Shown piece after piece: positions 23,748 to 32,242 of a stretch of 64,000 nt of DNA. Every line of letters begins with the position of its first letter. Within the stretch, counting starts at the first letter, position 1. The position numbers were made by a program, and so were the translations under genes. This DNA is from Xaviernesmea rhizosphaerae (GTDB lineage Bacteria; Pseudomonadota; Alphaproteobacteria; Rhizobiales; Rhizobiaceae): the NCBI RefSeq assembly GCF_001938945.1, contig NZ_MKIO01000031.1, positions 1 to 64,000 of the forward strand, in the 5' to 3' direction. The notes under the pieces are model-generated. The model saw nothing but the letters and a program-made list of their open reading frames with translations. It made no database searches and was not told where the DNA came from.

Positions 23748-25220
23748 TCAATCCTGCGCTTTGGCCGGCGGCGGGCAGAGGGTCGCGCGCTGGATTGCGT
23801 CGGCCCAGACGGCAAGCCGGGTGCTGTCTCTGTCGGGAGCGGGGACGATCTCGTGATGCGCGCGCGGCAGGCGGGCAATCGCATCGAGATCCGGCCAGAG
23901 GCCGAGCGACAGGCCGGCGAGATAGGCCGCGCCCAGCGCCGAGGCCTCGGGGGCGGCGCACTGGATCACGGCATGGCCGAGCGTGTCGGCCACCGTCTGC
24001 ATCAGGAAGCGGTTCTGGCTGGGGCCGCCATCGACATAGAGCGCGCCGAGTGGGGTGGTCGTCTGGTCGCGCATGGCGCGGAAGACGTCGTGAACCTGGA
24101 AAGCGAGGCTGTCGGTGACGGCGCGGGCCATCTGTGCCCGTGTGGTGGAAAAATTGATCTGCGAAAACAAAGCGCGCGCCTGCGAATCCCAATAGGGCGC
24201 GCCGAGTCCCACGAAAGCCGGCACGAAGCCCGGGCCGTCGGGGGCGGCGGTTGCGGCGAGATCGACCAGCGCGGCGACGTCAGGCAGGCCGAGAATTTCC
24301 GCCATCCAGGGAAGGCTGGCGGCGGAGACGAGAATATTCCCCTCGAAGGCAAAAGTCGGCCGCCCCCCAATGCGCCAGGCTACCGTGGTGGTGATACCGT
24401 CGCGCGGTGGCACATAGCTGTCGAGCGTGGCCATGACCGAGGAGCCCGTGCCGAAGGTCACCTTGCCATCGCCGGGATGAAAGGCGCCATGGCCGAACAA
24501 AGCGGCATGGCTGTCGCCGATGGCGGCGCGGATCGGCGTGCCGTCGGCAATGCCCGGAACGTTCAAGGTCACGCCGAAATCGCCGGCGCTGTCGCAAACC
24601 TCCGGCAGCCGTGCGAGATCGACGCCGAACAGGCTGGCCAATTCCGCGCTCCAGACCTGGCGCTCCAGGTCGAAAAGCTGGCTGCGGGCGGCGTTGGCGG
24701 CATCGCAGGCATGGTTGCGGCCGCCGGTCAGGCGGTGGATCAGCCAGCTGTCGATCGTGCCCAGCCGGTAATCGCTGCCCGCAGGGGCGCGCTCGCTCAG
24801 CCAGCGCAGCTTGGCGCCGGGAAACATCGGGTCGAGCGGCAGGCCGGTGATCGCCTGCACCCGCTCCTGATGACCTGCAGCGATCAGCCGCTCGCAGTCC
24901 GGTGCGGTGCGGCGGCACTGCCAGCTCAAGACCGGCCCGAGTGCTTCGCCGGTCTTGCCATCCCACATCGTCACCGATTCGCGCTGGTTCGATAGGGCGA
25001 CGGCCAGGATCTCGATCCCGGCGGGCGCGGCCGCAAGGCAGGCCGCGATCGCCTCGCAGACCGAAGCCCAGATGCGGTTCGGGTCCTGCTCCACCCAGCC
25101 CGGCTGCGGATAGGCGATGCCCACAGGCGATGCGCCGCGCGCCACCAGCGCGCCGCTTTCGTCCACCAGAATGGCCTTGGAATTGGTGGTCCCCTGGTCA
25201 ATCGCCAGAATGGCCCGCAT
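23748..25220 (-). CDS. FGGY-family ketose/polyol kinase
   Basis: An ATP-dependent carbohydrate kinase of 490 aa resembling glycerol kinase in its first domain (AILAIDQGTTNSKAILVDES with the phosphate-binding loop). It shows IEILAVALSNQRESVTMWD, the GTIDSWLIHRLTGG motif, KVTFGTGSSVMATL, and the C-terminal ADP-binding LGALYVDGGPSQNRFLMQ and APEASALGAAYLAG. GGGAGTGAAACAT precedes the ATG at 25220. It lies 378 bp downstream of the split transketolase genes on the same strand. This argues for a ketose or tetrulose kinase that feeds the transketolase, rather than glycerol kinase, though the exact sugar cannot be read from the sequence. Confidence 0.87.
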   Translation of the reverse strand: MRAILAIDQGTTNSKAILVDESGALVARGASPVGIAYPQPGWVEQDPNRIWASVCEAIAACLAAAPAGIEILAVALSNQRESVTMWDGKTGEALGPVLSWQCRRTAPDCERLIAAGHQERVQAITGLPLDPMFPGAKLRWLSERAPAGSDYRLGTIDSWLIHRLTGGRNHACDAANAARSQLFDLERQVWSAELASLFGVDLARLPEVCDSAGDFGVTLNVPGIADGTPIRAAIGDSHAALFGHGAFHPGDGKVTFGTGSSVMATLDSYVPPRDGITTTVAWRIGGRPTFAFEGNILVSAASLPWMAEILGLPDVAALVDLAATAAPDGPGFVPAFVGLGAPYWDSQARALFSQINFSTTRAQMARAVTDSLAFQVHDVFRAMRDQTTTPLGALYVDGGPSQNRFLMQTVADTLGHAVIQCAAPEASALGAAYLAGLSLGLWPDLDAIARLPRAHHEIVPAPDRDSTRLAVWADAIQRATLCPPPAKAQD

Positions 25221-25598
25221 ATGTTTCACTCCCAATGAACTACCGGCGACCCTTCGGTTTGTCCGGCTTCTCCTCTTCACCCGGCCGATGCCCTTTCAGG
25301 CCGGGACCGGGTGGCCGCACAGAGGCGGTTGTCCTCTCCGGTCGTCATGCTCGGGCTTGTCCCGAGCATCTGCAACGGCTTAATTTTACTGAGGTCAGCA
25401 GATCCTCGGGACAAGCCCGAGGATGACATCAAGGAGAGGTTTCACCTCATCGCAACCTAGTGCAGAGGGAAATCTCCTAACCTCAATTGAAGGCAGACAT
25501 CGCCAGCAAATCGATCGCGTCGCGCGCTGTGCTGATAAGTCTCAGGCCAGCGCTTTCAAGCCGGCTGAAAACCCGATGCCCACCGGTCATAAAGGCCA
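25221..25598. other. gap between kinase and transketolase genes
   Basis: This 378-bp stretch inside the minus-strand gene row holds a double REP-like palindrome (25344-25427) and otherwise nothing I recognise. The kinase may be read through from the transketolase promoter or have its own promoter here. Confidence 0.45.
25344..25427. repeat. double REP-like palindrome
   Basis: Left unit 25344-25373 (core GCTCGGGCTTGTCCCGAGC) and right unit 25398-25427 (core CCTCGGGACAAGCCCGAGG) are each self-complementary and are also inverted copies of each other, with a 24-nt AT-rich spacer. This CTCGGGCTTGTCCCGAG type is a well-known dispersed repeat in alphaproteobacteria. It may stabilise or terminate transcripts. 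Confidence 0.75.
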
Positions 25599-26558
25599 TC
25601 AGGCCTTGCGCTGAACCAGCGCCGCGGCGGCATCGGCGATCGCGGCAGGCGTCATACCATATTCGTCGAGCAGCATTTCCGCAGAGCCCGTATGGGCGAA
25701 GACGCCGGGCACGCCGAGGCGTTTCATCGGCACCGGCGCGTGATCGACCACCACTTCCGCCACGGCCGAGCCGAGCCCGCCGAAGATCGAATGCTCCTCG
25801 GCCGTGAGGATCGCGCCGGTCTCGCGGGCGGCGGCGATGATGGCCGTCTCGTCGATCGGGCGCACCGTCGCCATGTTGAGCACCCGCGCCGCAATGCCGC
25901 GCTCGGCCAGGATGCCGGCGGCGGTGACGATCCGGTGGGTCAGCGTCCCATTGGCGATCAGCGTTACGTCGCCGCCGTCGCGCAGGAGATTGGCCTTGCC
26001 CAGCTCGAAGACATGGCCTTCCGGCAGAAGATCGGGCACGCCGACGCGCGACAGGCGCAGGAAGCACGGGCCGGCATAGGAGGCCGCCCATTTCACCGCG
26101 GCGGCGGTTTCGATCCGGTCGGCCGGCGCGATGACGGGCAGGTTCGGCAGCACGCGGGTCCAGGCGAAATCCTCGATCGAGTGATGCGTCGGCCCCAGCT
26201 CGCCATAGGCCATGCCGGAGGAGATGCCGACCAGCTTCACATTGGCATTGGAATAGGCGAGATCGGCCTTGATCTGCTCCAGGGCACGGCCGGTGAGGAA
26301 GCAGGCGGCGGCACAGACGAAGGGCAGGCGGCCGCCATTGGCCAGGCCGGCGCCGACGCCGACCATGTTCTGCTCGGCAATGCCGACATTGACCAGCCGC
26401 TCGGGAAACTTGGTCTTGAAGCCGCCGAGCTTGGAGGAGCCGACCGAATCATTGCAGACGGCAACCACGGTCTCGTCGGCGGCGGCGAGCGCCTCCAGCG
26501 TCTCGGCGAAGGCGTCGCGGCAATCAAACAGCTTGGGGGAGGAAAGGGGGGCGTTCAT
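25599..26558 (-). CDS. transketolase, C-terminal subunit of a split enzyme
   Basis: The 319-aa product has the pyrimidine-binding and C-terminal domains of transketolase: KTKFPERLVNVGIAEQNMVG with the ThDP-activating Glu, the segment PTHHSIEDFAWTRVLPNLPV, and the C-terminal LNMATVRPIDETAI and EEHSIFGGLGSAVAEVV. Together with the next gene it makes one whole enzyme. Split transketolases are frequent in special pathways, including the D-apulose 4-phosphate route (EC 2.2.1.13), besides the normal pentose phosphate enzyme. The stop of the N-terminal subunit directly abuts this ATG (TAAATG), and GGAGGCCCTG lies upstream, so expression is coupled. Confidence 0.9.
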   Translation of the reverse strand: MNAPLSSPKLFDCRDAFAETLEALAAADETVVAVCNDSVGSSKLGGFKTKFPERLVNVGIAEQNMVGVGAGLANGGRLPFVCAAACFLTGRALEQIKADLAYSNANVKLVGISSGMAYGELGPTHHSIEDFAWTRVLPNLPVIAPADRIETAAAVKWAASYAGPCFLRLSRVGVPDLLPEGHVFELGKANLLRDGGDVTLIANGTLTHRIVTAAGILAERGIAARVLNMATVRPIDETAIIAAARETGAILTAEEHSIFGGLGSAVAEVVVDHAPVPMKRLGVPGVFAHTGSAEMLLDEYGMTPAAIADAAAALVQRKA

Positions 26559-27368
26559 TTACAGGGCCTCCGACAGCTCGGCGAGAGCGATGGCATATTG
26601 TTCCTTGTTCGGCACCTTGTGGTGCCAGTCGACGCGGTCCTGCATGAAGGAAATGCCGTGGCCCTTGTTGGTGTGGGCGACGATGCAATAAGGGCGACCA
26701 CTGCGATGCTCGAGCGCCGGAACGACCTCTGCCATGGCATTGCCGTTGATCTCGGCAACCTCCCAGCCAAACGCCTCGAGACGCGGACGCAAGGGCGCAA
26801 GACCGTTGGTGTCGGCCAGCGATGCGCCCTGCTGGAACCGGTTGTGGTCGATGACCAGGGTGAGATTGTCGAGGCCGAACTGGGCGGCAGCCATGATGGC
26901 TTCCCAGTTGGAGCCTTCCTGCATCTCGCCATCGCCTGTCACCACATAGGTGTGATAGCGCGCGCCAGACAGCTTGGCCGCCTTGGCCATGCCGACCGCA
27001 ACGGGCAGGCCGTGGCCGAGCGGTCCGGTATTGGTTTCCACGCCCGGCACCTTGTTGCAGTTCGGGTGCCCGTTCAGGCGCGAATGCGGGGCGAGAAAGG
27101 TCTCGATCTCCGCTTCGGGCAGGAAACCGCGCTTGGCCAGCGTCACATAGAGCGCGCAGGCCGTGTGCCCCTTGGACAGCACGAAGCGGTCACGCTCGGG
27201 AAGCTTGGGCTGGGCCGGATCGATCTTCAGCACGCGGAAATAGAGCGCGGTCAGAATGTCGATCACAGACATCTCCCCGCCAATATGTCCGGCACCGGCG
27301 GCAAACACCGCTTCCAGATCGCGCCGGCGGATGGAGCGCGCCATCCGCTCGAGTTCGTGGATCTCCAT
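26559..27368 (-). CDS. transketolase, N-terminal subunit of a split enzyme
   Basis: The 269-aa product is the ThDP diphosphate-binding half of transketolase. It shows DLEAVFAAGAGHIGGEMSVI, FVLSKGHTACALYVTL, NTGPLGHGLPVAVGMA and the ThDP motif TYVVTGDGEMQEGSNWEAIM ending near LVIDHNRFQQ. The ATG at 27368 follows GTGAGGAACCC. It is the first gene of the minus-strand unit and is divergent from the ABC transporter. An AT-rich promoter and a GAATA-N2-TATTC palindrome lie just upstream. The substrate is inferred from the locus only: a ketose phosphate made by the FGGY kinase. Confidence 0.9.
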   Translation of the reverse strand: MEIHELERMARSIRRRDLEAVFAAGAGHIGGEMSVIDILTALYFRVLKIDPAQPKLPERDRFVLSKGHTACALYVTLAKRGFLPEAEIETFLAPHSRLNGHPNCNKVPGVETNTGPLGHGLPVAVGMAKAAKLSGARYHTYVVTGDGEMQEGSNWEAIMAAAQFGLDNLTLVIDHNRFQQGASLADTNGLAPLRPRLEAFGWEVAEINGNAMAEVVPALEHRSGRPYCIVAHTNKGHGISFMQDRVDWHHKVPNKEQYAIALAELSEAL

Positions 27369-27380
27369 GGGTTCCTCACT

Positions 27381-27392
27381 GAATAAATATTC
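27381..27392. promoter_or_regulatory. candidate operator, left site (GAATAAATATTC)
   Basis: GAATA-AA-TATTC is an inverted repeat 13 nt upstream of the transketolase start, just downstream of its presumed minus-strand promoter. An equivalent site lies at 27541-27552. The SorC-family protein is the likely binder. Confidence 0.6.
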
Positions 27393-27401
27393 GTATGTAG
27401 A

Positions 27402-27430
27402 TATTTTTGCACAGGATGCGCTTTAGTCAA
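27402..27430 (-). promoter_or_regulatory. candidate promoter of the transketolase unit
   Basis: On the minus strand TTGACT (27430-27425) is followed after 17 nt by AAAATA (27407-27402). The -35 is good and the -10 weak. Transcription would start at the left operator. Confidence 0.4.
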
Positions 27431-27495
27431 GCGGCTTTTTAACGAAGCTTGCGCGCGGAGCGCCCGCAAGAGTGCGCTGCAGCACCGGAAGCGTG

Positions 27496-27524
27496 TTGAC
27501 ACCCCATTGGAGAGTTGCTAATGA
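27496..27524 (+). promoter_or_regulatory. candidate promoter of the sugar ABC operon
   Basis: TTGACA (27496-27501) and TAATGA (27519-27524) are 17 nt apart. Transcription would start about 27531, directly before the right operator at 27541-27552. Confidence 0.45.
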
Positions 27525-27540
27525 ATTTTCCAACAAGCAT

Positions 27541-27552
27541 GAATATTTATTC
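27541..27552. promoter_or_regulatory. candidate operator, right site (GAATATTTATTC)
   Basis: GAATA-TT-TATTC, the inverted counterpart of the site at 27381-27392, placed just downstream of the proposed plus-strand promoter and 50 nt before the permease start. Confidence 0.6.
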
Positions 27553-27601
27553 TGCTTTGGAGGAGAGGCGGTCCAAGGGGCCGATGACGAGGGAGGAGAC
27601 G

Positions 27602-28582
27602 ATGTCCGTAGCCGGCATCAATGAGCAGAATCACGCGGCCAAGCCGTCCTTCTCGTGGCTGCGTGGCGCCACCGGCCCGCTGATCGGACTGATCGGCCTG
27701 TGCCTCTTCCTGAGCTTTGCCACCGACACCTTCCTGTCGACGCGCAATGGCCTGAACATTCTCGACCAGATCACCGTGCTCGGCATCATGTCGGTCGGCA
27801 TGACCTTCGTCATCCTCATTGGTGGTATCGATCTGTCGGTCGGCTCGGTGCTGGCCCTGTCGATGATGGTCATGGGCTGGACGGCCAATGTCGCCGGCCT
27901 GCCGCTGGGCATCGGTATCATCTTCGGGCTCGCCGCCTCCGCCGTCAGCGGCCTGCTGGTCGGGCTGATGGTGACGATGTTTCGCGTGCCGGCCTTCATC
28001 GCCACGCTTGCCATGATGTCGGCCGCGCGCGGCGTGGCCAATATGATTACCGATGGCCAGCAGATCGTCGGCTTTCCCGACTGGTTCATGATGCTCGCCA
28101 TCGATCGCCATTTCGGCATCCTCACCGCCACCGTCTTCCTGATGCTGGTCGTCGTGATCGTCGCCTGGGCCTTCCTGCAGCTGCGGGCCGAGGGGCGCAT
28201 GCTCTATGCCGTCGGCGGCAACCAGGAAGTGGCGCGTCTTGCCGGCATCAACGTCACCCGCGTCACCATCGCCGTCTATATCTGCTGCGCCATGCTGGCG
28301 GGCCTGGCCGGCATCGTGCTCGCCGCCCGTCTCGACTCGGTGCAGCCCTCGAGCGGCTTCGGCTATGAGCTTGATACCATCGCGGCGGTCGTCATCGGCG
28401 GCACCTCGCTGTCGGGCGGCGCCGGCGGCATCGGCGGAACGCTGATCGGAGTGCTGATCATCGGCGTGCTGCGCAACGGCCTCAACCTTCTCAACGTCTC
28501 GCCCTTCATCCAGCAGGTCATCATCGGCGTGGTCATCGTGCTGGCCGTGGGTGCCGAGACGGTGCGCCGCAAACGCGGCTGA
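27602..28582 (+). CDS. ribose-type sugar ABC transporter permease
   Basis: A 326-aa inner-membrane permease of the RbsC/XylH type (BPD_transp_2) with about nine or ten helices. The family signatures VLGIMSVGMTFVILIGGIDL and SVGSVLALSMMVMGW near the start, and the central AVGGNQEVARLAGINVTRVT motif (EAA-like loop contacting the ATPase), are clear. The ATG at 27602 follows GAGGGAGGAGACG; an ATG six codons upstream is less well placed. It is first in an operon with binding protein, ATPase, SDR, TpiA and SDR, divergent from the transketolase unit. Confidence 0.9.
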   Translation: MSVAGINEQNHAAKPSFSWLRGATGPLIGLIGLCLFLSFATDTFLSTRNGLNILDQITVLGIMSVGMTFVILIGGIDLSVGSVLALSMMVMGWTANVAGLPLGIGIIFGLAASAVSGLLVGLMVTMFRVPAFIATLAMMSAARGVANMITDGQQIVGFPDWFMMLAIDRHFGILTATVFLMLVVVIVAWAFLQLRAEGRMLYAVGGNQEVARLAGINVTRVTIAVYICCAMLAGLAGIVLAARLDSVQPSSGFGYELDTIAAVVIGGTSLSGGAGGIGGTLIGVLIIGVLRNGLNLLNVSPFIQQVIIGVVIVLAVGAETVRRKRG

Positions 28583-28729
28583 GCCTGAACACAACGGCCG
28601 GGCCTTGAGAGCCGGGCTGGCATGAATTGCCGCGCTGCCAAAGGTGGCGCGGACAGGAAAGGCCCGAGGCGGGAGGAACCTTATCCCCGGGCCGGAACAC
28701 CACCCCCCGATAATTCAATGGAGGAACGC

Positions 28730-29659
28730 ATGAAACTGTCCCGCATCCTGCTGGCATCCGCTGCCGTGCTCGCGCTGTCGCTCGGCCCCGTCCAGGCCAA
28801 GGAGCTGAAGAAGGTCGGCCTCGCCGTTGCCAATCTTCAGGCCAACTTCTTCAACCAGATCAAGCAGTCGGTCGAGGCGGAAGCCAAGAAGCGCGGCATC
28901 ACCGTCGTCACCGTCGATGCCAAGGGCGATGGCCCGACGCAGGTCAACCAGATCCAGGATCTCCTGACCCAGAACATCGACGCGCTGATCTACATCCCGG
29001 CGGGTGCTGCCGCCGCCACCGTTCCGGTCAAGCTCGCCAAGACGGCCGGCGTCCCGGTCATCAATGTCGACCGCAATGCCGAGGGTGCCCCGGGCGATAC
29101 CTTCCTCGCCACCGATTCCGTCTCCTCGGCCAAGGCCGTCTGCGAGCACATCATCGAAAAGGCCGGCGGCAAGGGCAATATGGTCATCATCCATGGCCAG
29201 AAGGGCACGACGCCCGAGGTCGACCGCACCAAGGGCTGCATGGAAGCCGTCAAGGCGCATTCCGGCGTGAAGGTCGTGGCTGAGCAGTGGTCGAACATGT
29301 GGAGCCAGGACGAAGGCTTCCAGATCATGCAGAACATGCTGCAGGCCCATCCCGACGTTTCGATCGTCTTCGCCCAGGCTGACGGCCTGGCGCTTGGCGC
29401 TGCGCAGGCGATCAAGGTCGCCAATCCCTCGGGCAAGATCGTCGTCGGCGGCTTCGACGGCGACACCGCCGCGCTGGAAGCGCTGAAGAACGGCGTGTTC
29501 GACGTGACCGCGACCCAGCAGACCCAGAAGATGGGCCGCATGGCCGTGGACATGGCCGCCAAGATCGTGGCCGGCGAGAAGGTTGCGCCGGTGCAGCTGA
29601 TGGATGCGACGCTGACCACCAAGGACAATGTCGCCTCCTTCATCGCCGAGCATCCCTGA
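28730..29659 (+). CDS. periplasmic sugar-binding protein (RbsB-like)
   Basis: A 309-aa periplasmic binding protein of the ribose/galactose class. It has a Sec signal (KLSRILLASAAVLALSLG, cleavage after PVQA) and the typical first lobe LKKVGLAVANLQANFFNQIK, QDLLTQNIDALIYIPAGAAA and GVPVINVDRNAEG. FAQADGLALGAAQAIK and the KIVVGGFDGDTAALEALKNG motif of the second lobe follow. GGAGGAACGC precedes the ATG. It lies 147 nt after the permease. The ligand cannot be read off, but ribose-class proteins bind free aldoses, ketoses or polyols, in line with the kinase and SDR genes nearby. Confidence 0.9.
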   Translation: MKLSRILLASAAVLALSLGPVQAKELKKVGLAVANLQANFFNQIKQSVEAEAKKRGITVVTVDAKGDGPTQVNQIQDLLTQNIDALIYIPAGAAAATVPVKLAKTAGVPVINVDRNAEGAPGDTFLATDSVSSAKAVCEHIIEKAGGKGNMVIIHGQKGTTPEVDRTKGCMEAVKAHSGVKVVAEQWSNMWSQDEGFQIMQNMLQAHPDVSIVFAQADGLALGAAQAIKVANPSGKIVVGGFDGDTAALEALKNGVFDVTATQQTQKMGRMAVDMAAKIVAGEKVAPVQLMDATLTTKDNVASFIAEHP

Positions 29660-29960
29660 TCCAGGGAAGATCGCCCGGCCAGCCGGCTCATCCGGACGGC
29701 CGGGCGCATGCCCCGCAAGCCAGACCTCATGGTCGGCAGGGCATATTCCCTGCCTCCGGCGGCTCCTCACAGCCGGAAGCGGCAGGGCAAAGGCCTTGGG
29801 CGGCGCGGATCCTTCTCCCTTCGCGCCGCTGCGGGCTTTCGTGAGACGCATATGCTTGCAGGCCTCGGCCTGCGTCGGGCGCAGCCATGCGCCGGTGGAT
29901 GCGGGCCATGCGGAGGCCTGACCGCCTCCCTCCTATCCAACTGCCAAATCGAGGTGCGCC
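29660..29960. other. 301-bp gap inside the ABC operon
   Basis: It holds the hairpin at 29672-29706 and further GC-rich short repeats (GGCAGGGCATATTCCCTGCC at 29735-29754 is another small hairpin). No gene is supported. The gap is unusually long for a transporter operon. Confidence 0.45.
29672..29706 (+). terminator. strong hairpin after the sugar-binding protein gene
   Basis: CGCCCGGCC and GGCCGGGCG form a 9-bp GC stem with inner pairing (GCCGG/CCGG), 12 nt after the stop. It lacks a T-run, so it may protect or partly terminate the message so that the binding protein is made in excess. Confidence 0.5.
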
Positions 29961-31439
29961 ATGCGCGAGCCGGTCCTGTCCCTGAAGGGTATTTCCAAGC
30001 GCTACGGCCCGGTGCCGGTGCTGAAAGACGTCAGCTTTGACATCCATGCCGGCGAAGTCGTGGCGCTGCTCGGCGAGAATGGGGCGGGAAAATCGACGCT
30101 TTCGGGCATCATCGCCGGTTCGCGCAGCCCGAGCGAGGGCAGCATGACCTGGCTCGGCCAGCCTTACGCGCCCGCCAATCCGGCCGAGGCCATCGACAAG
30201 GGCGTGGTGCTGATTCATCAGGAGCTGCAGCTGCTGCCGGAACTCTCGGTCGCCGAAAATGTCTTCATCGGCCGCTGGCCCATGAAGAACGGCGTGGTCG
30301 ACCGGGCGCAGATGGTGCGCCGCGCGCAGGAACAGCTGGCCCGCCTCAATCTGCACATTCCCGCCACGCGCAAGGTCGCGGGCCTCTCCACCGCCCATCA
30401 GCAACTGATCGAGATCGCCAAGGCGCTGGCGCTCAATGCCCGCCTGCTGATCCTCGACGAGCCGACGGCGGCGCTGGGCGGCGCGGAGACCGAGGCCCTG
30501 TTCGAGCAAGTGCGCAAGCTGCGCGCCGAGGGCGTCGGCATCATCTATATTTCCCACCGCATGGAAGAGATCCGCAAGATCACCGACCGCATCATCGTTC
30601 TGCGCGATGGCGAGAAGGTGCAGGAATTCGCCGACAGCGCCACGCCGGTGCGCACCGTCGTGGAGAGCATGGTCGGCCGCTCGCTGGAGCGCATGTTCCC
30701 GAGCCTTCCTGAACCTCAGGCAAGCACCGTACTGGAGGTGGAGAAGCTCACCTCTTCCGAAGATGCCTTCCGCGACGTCTCCTTCAGCGTCAAGGCGGGC
30801 GAGATCCTCGGCATTGCCGGTCTGGTCGGGGCAGGGCGCACCGAGCTGGTGCGCGCGATCTCGGGCGCCGATCCGGTCGCATCGGGCACGGTCAAGCTCA
30901 ACGGTACGCCTCTGGCGCTGAAAAGCCCGGCCGACGCAATTGCCCGGGGCATCGTCATGGTGCCGGAGGACCGCAAGGAGCAGGGCCTCGTCGTCGCCCA
31001 CGGCATCGGCGAAAATCTCGTCTATGCCAATCTCGACCGCTTCTCCAGCCGCTGGCTGACGCCGTCTGCCAAGCGCGCCTTCGCCGACAAGGCGATTGCC
31101 GCCTTTGGCGTCAAGGGGCGGGGAGAACAGCCGGCCTCGGACCTTTCCGGCGGCAACCAGCAGAAGGTGGTGATCGCCAAATGGCTGATGCGCGACCCGA
31201 AGGTCGTGGTGCTGGACGAACCGACGCGCGGCATCGATGTCGGCGCGCGCGCCGGCATTTACGACATCATCGTCAATCTCGCCCGGCGCGGCGTGGCGGT
31301 GATCGTCGTCAGCTCGGACCTCGAGGAGGTGCTCGGCGTCTCCAACCGTATTCTTGTTCTGGCCCAGGGCAACCAGGCCGGCATTCTCTCTCGCGAAGAG
31401 GCCAATGACGTCTCCGTCATGGAACTCGCAACCCTGTAA
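29961..31439 (+). CDS. sugar ABC transporter ATPase (RbsA-like, two domains)
   Basis: A 492-aa tandem ATPase of the ribose/xylose class. Domain 1 has Walker A VALLGENGAGKSTLSGIIAG, a signature GLSTAHQQLIEIAKAL and Walker B LLILDEPTAALGG. Domain 2 has the degenerate Walker A GIAGLVGAGRTELVRAI, signature LSGGNQQKVVIAKWL and Walker B VVVLDEPTRGIDVGARAGI. The degenerate second site is normal for the class. GAGGTGCGCC precedes the ATG. It powers the permease at 27602. Confidence 0.93.
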   Translation: MREPVLSLKGISKRYGPVPVLKDVSFDIHAGEVVALLGENGAGKSTLSGIIAGSRSPSEGSMTWLGQPYAPANPAEAIDKGVVLIHQELQLLPELSVAENVFIGRWPMKNGVVDRAQMVRRAQEQLARLNLHIPATRKVAGLSTAHQQLIEIAKALALNARLLILDEPTAALGGAETEALFEQVRKLRAEGVGIIYISHRMEEIRKITDRIIVLRDGEKVQEFADSATPVRTVVESMVGRSLERMFPSLPEPQASTVLEVEKLTSSEDAFRDVSFSVKAGEILGIAGLVGAGRTELVRAISGADPVASGTVKLNGTPLALKSPADAIARGIVMVPEDRKEQGLVVAHGIGENLVYANLDRFSSRWLTPSAKRAFADKAIAAFGVKGRGEQPASDLSGGNQQKVVIAKWLMRDPKVVVLDEPTRGIDVGARAGIYDIIVNLARRGVAVIVVSSDLEEVLGVSNRILVLAQGNQAGILSREEANDVSVMELATL

Positions 31440-31453
31440 GGAAAGGAAAAGCG

Positions 31454-32242
31454 ATGGGTGAGATCACGCTCAACGCACCCCGTCTGTTCGATCTCTCGGG
31501 CAATGTCGCACTGGTGACAGGCGCCGGCAGCGGCATCGGCCAGCGCATCGCCATGGGCCTTGCCCAGTGCGGCGCCGATGTGGCGCTCGTCGACCGGCGC
31601 ACGGATGACGGGCTGGCCACCACCGCCGCCTTTATCGAGAAGGCCGGGCGCAAGGCGATCCAGATCGCCGCCGATGTGACCACGAAGGTAGCGATGGCCG
31701 AGGCTGTCGCCCGCACGGAGGCCGAACTCGGCCCCCTTTCGCTCGCCGTCAATGCCGCCGGCATCGCCAATGCCAATCCGGCCGAGGAGATGGAGGAGGA
31801 ACAGTATCAGACGCTGATGGACATCAACCTCAAGGGCGTCTTCCTCTCCTGCCAGGCGGAAGCGCAGGCGATGCTGAAACATGGGCGCGGATCGATCGTC
31901 AACATCGCCTCCATGTCCGGCGTCATCGTCAATCGCGGCCTCAGCCAGTGCCACTACAATGCCTCCAAGGCCGGCGTCATCCATATGTCGAAGTCGATGG
32001 CCATGGAGTGGGTCGGGCGCGGCATCCGCGTCAACACCATCTCGCCCGGCTATACCGCCACGCCGATGAACACCCGCGCGGAAATGGTGCATCAGACCAA
32101 GCTCTTCGAAGAGCAGACGCCGATGCAACGTATGGCCAATGTCGATGAAATGGTCGGCCCCGCCGTCTTCCTTCTCTCCAACGCCGCAAGCTTCGTCACC
32201 GGGGTCGATCTCCTGGTCGATGGCGGCTTCTGCTGCTGGTGA
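31454..32242 (+). CDS. SDR oxidoreductase, probable polyol dehydrogenase
   Basis: A 262-aa classical short-chain dehydrogenase: cofactor motif [20 protein letters not shown] with Asp/Arg afterwards (VDRR, suggesting NAD), NAAG at the fourth strand, catalytic Ser in [13 protein letters not shown] and YxxxK in [15 protein letters not shown]. The C-terminus VDGGFCCW resembles polyol dehydrogenases such as arabinitol or mannitol dehydrogenases. AGGAAAAGCG precedes the ATG. It overlaps the tpiA start. In this operon it probably oxidises the imported polyol, or a sugar, to the ketose that the FGGY kinase phosphorylates. Confidence 0.85.
   Translation: MGEITLNAPRLFDLSGNVALVTGAGSGIGQRIAMGLAQCGADVALVDRRTDDGLATTAAFIEKAGRKAIQIAADVTTKVAMAEAVARTEAELGPLSLAVNAAGIANANPAEEMEEEQYQTLMDINLKGVFLSCQAEAQAMLKHGRGSIVNIASMSGVIVNRGLSQCHYNASKAGVIHMSKSMAMEWVGRGIRVNTISPGYTATPMNTRAEMVHQTKLFEEQTPMQRMANVDEMVGPAVFLLSNAASFVTGVDLLVDGGFCCW

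Noticed and set aside
23748..25220. Glycerol kinase (glpK)
   Set aside because: The first domain is glycerol-kinase-like, but no glp genes are near and the transketolase/SDR context points to a ketose or polyol.
711..25427. CRISPR array
   Set aside because: The palindromic repeats are dispersed and mostly not tandem with regular spacers, and no cas genes are seen.
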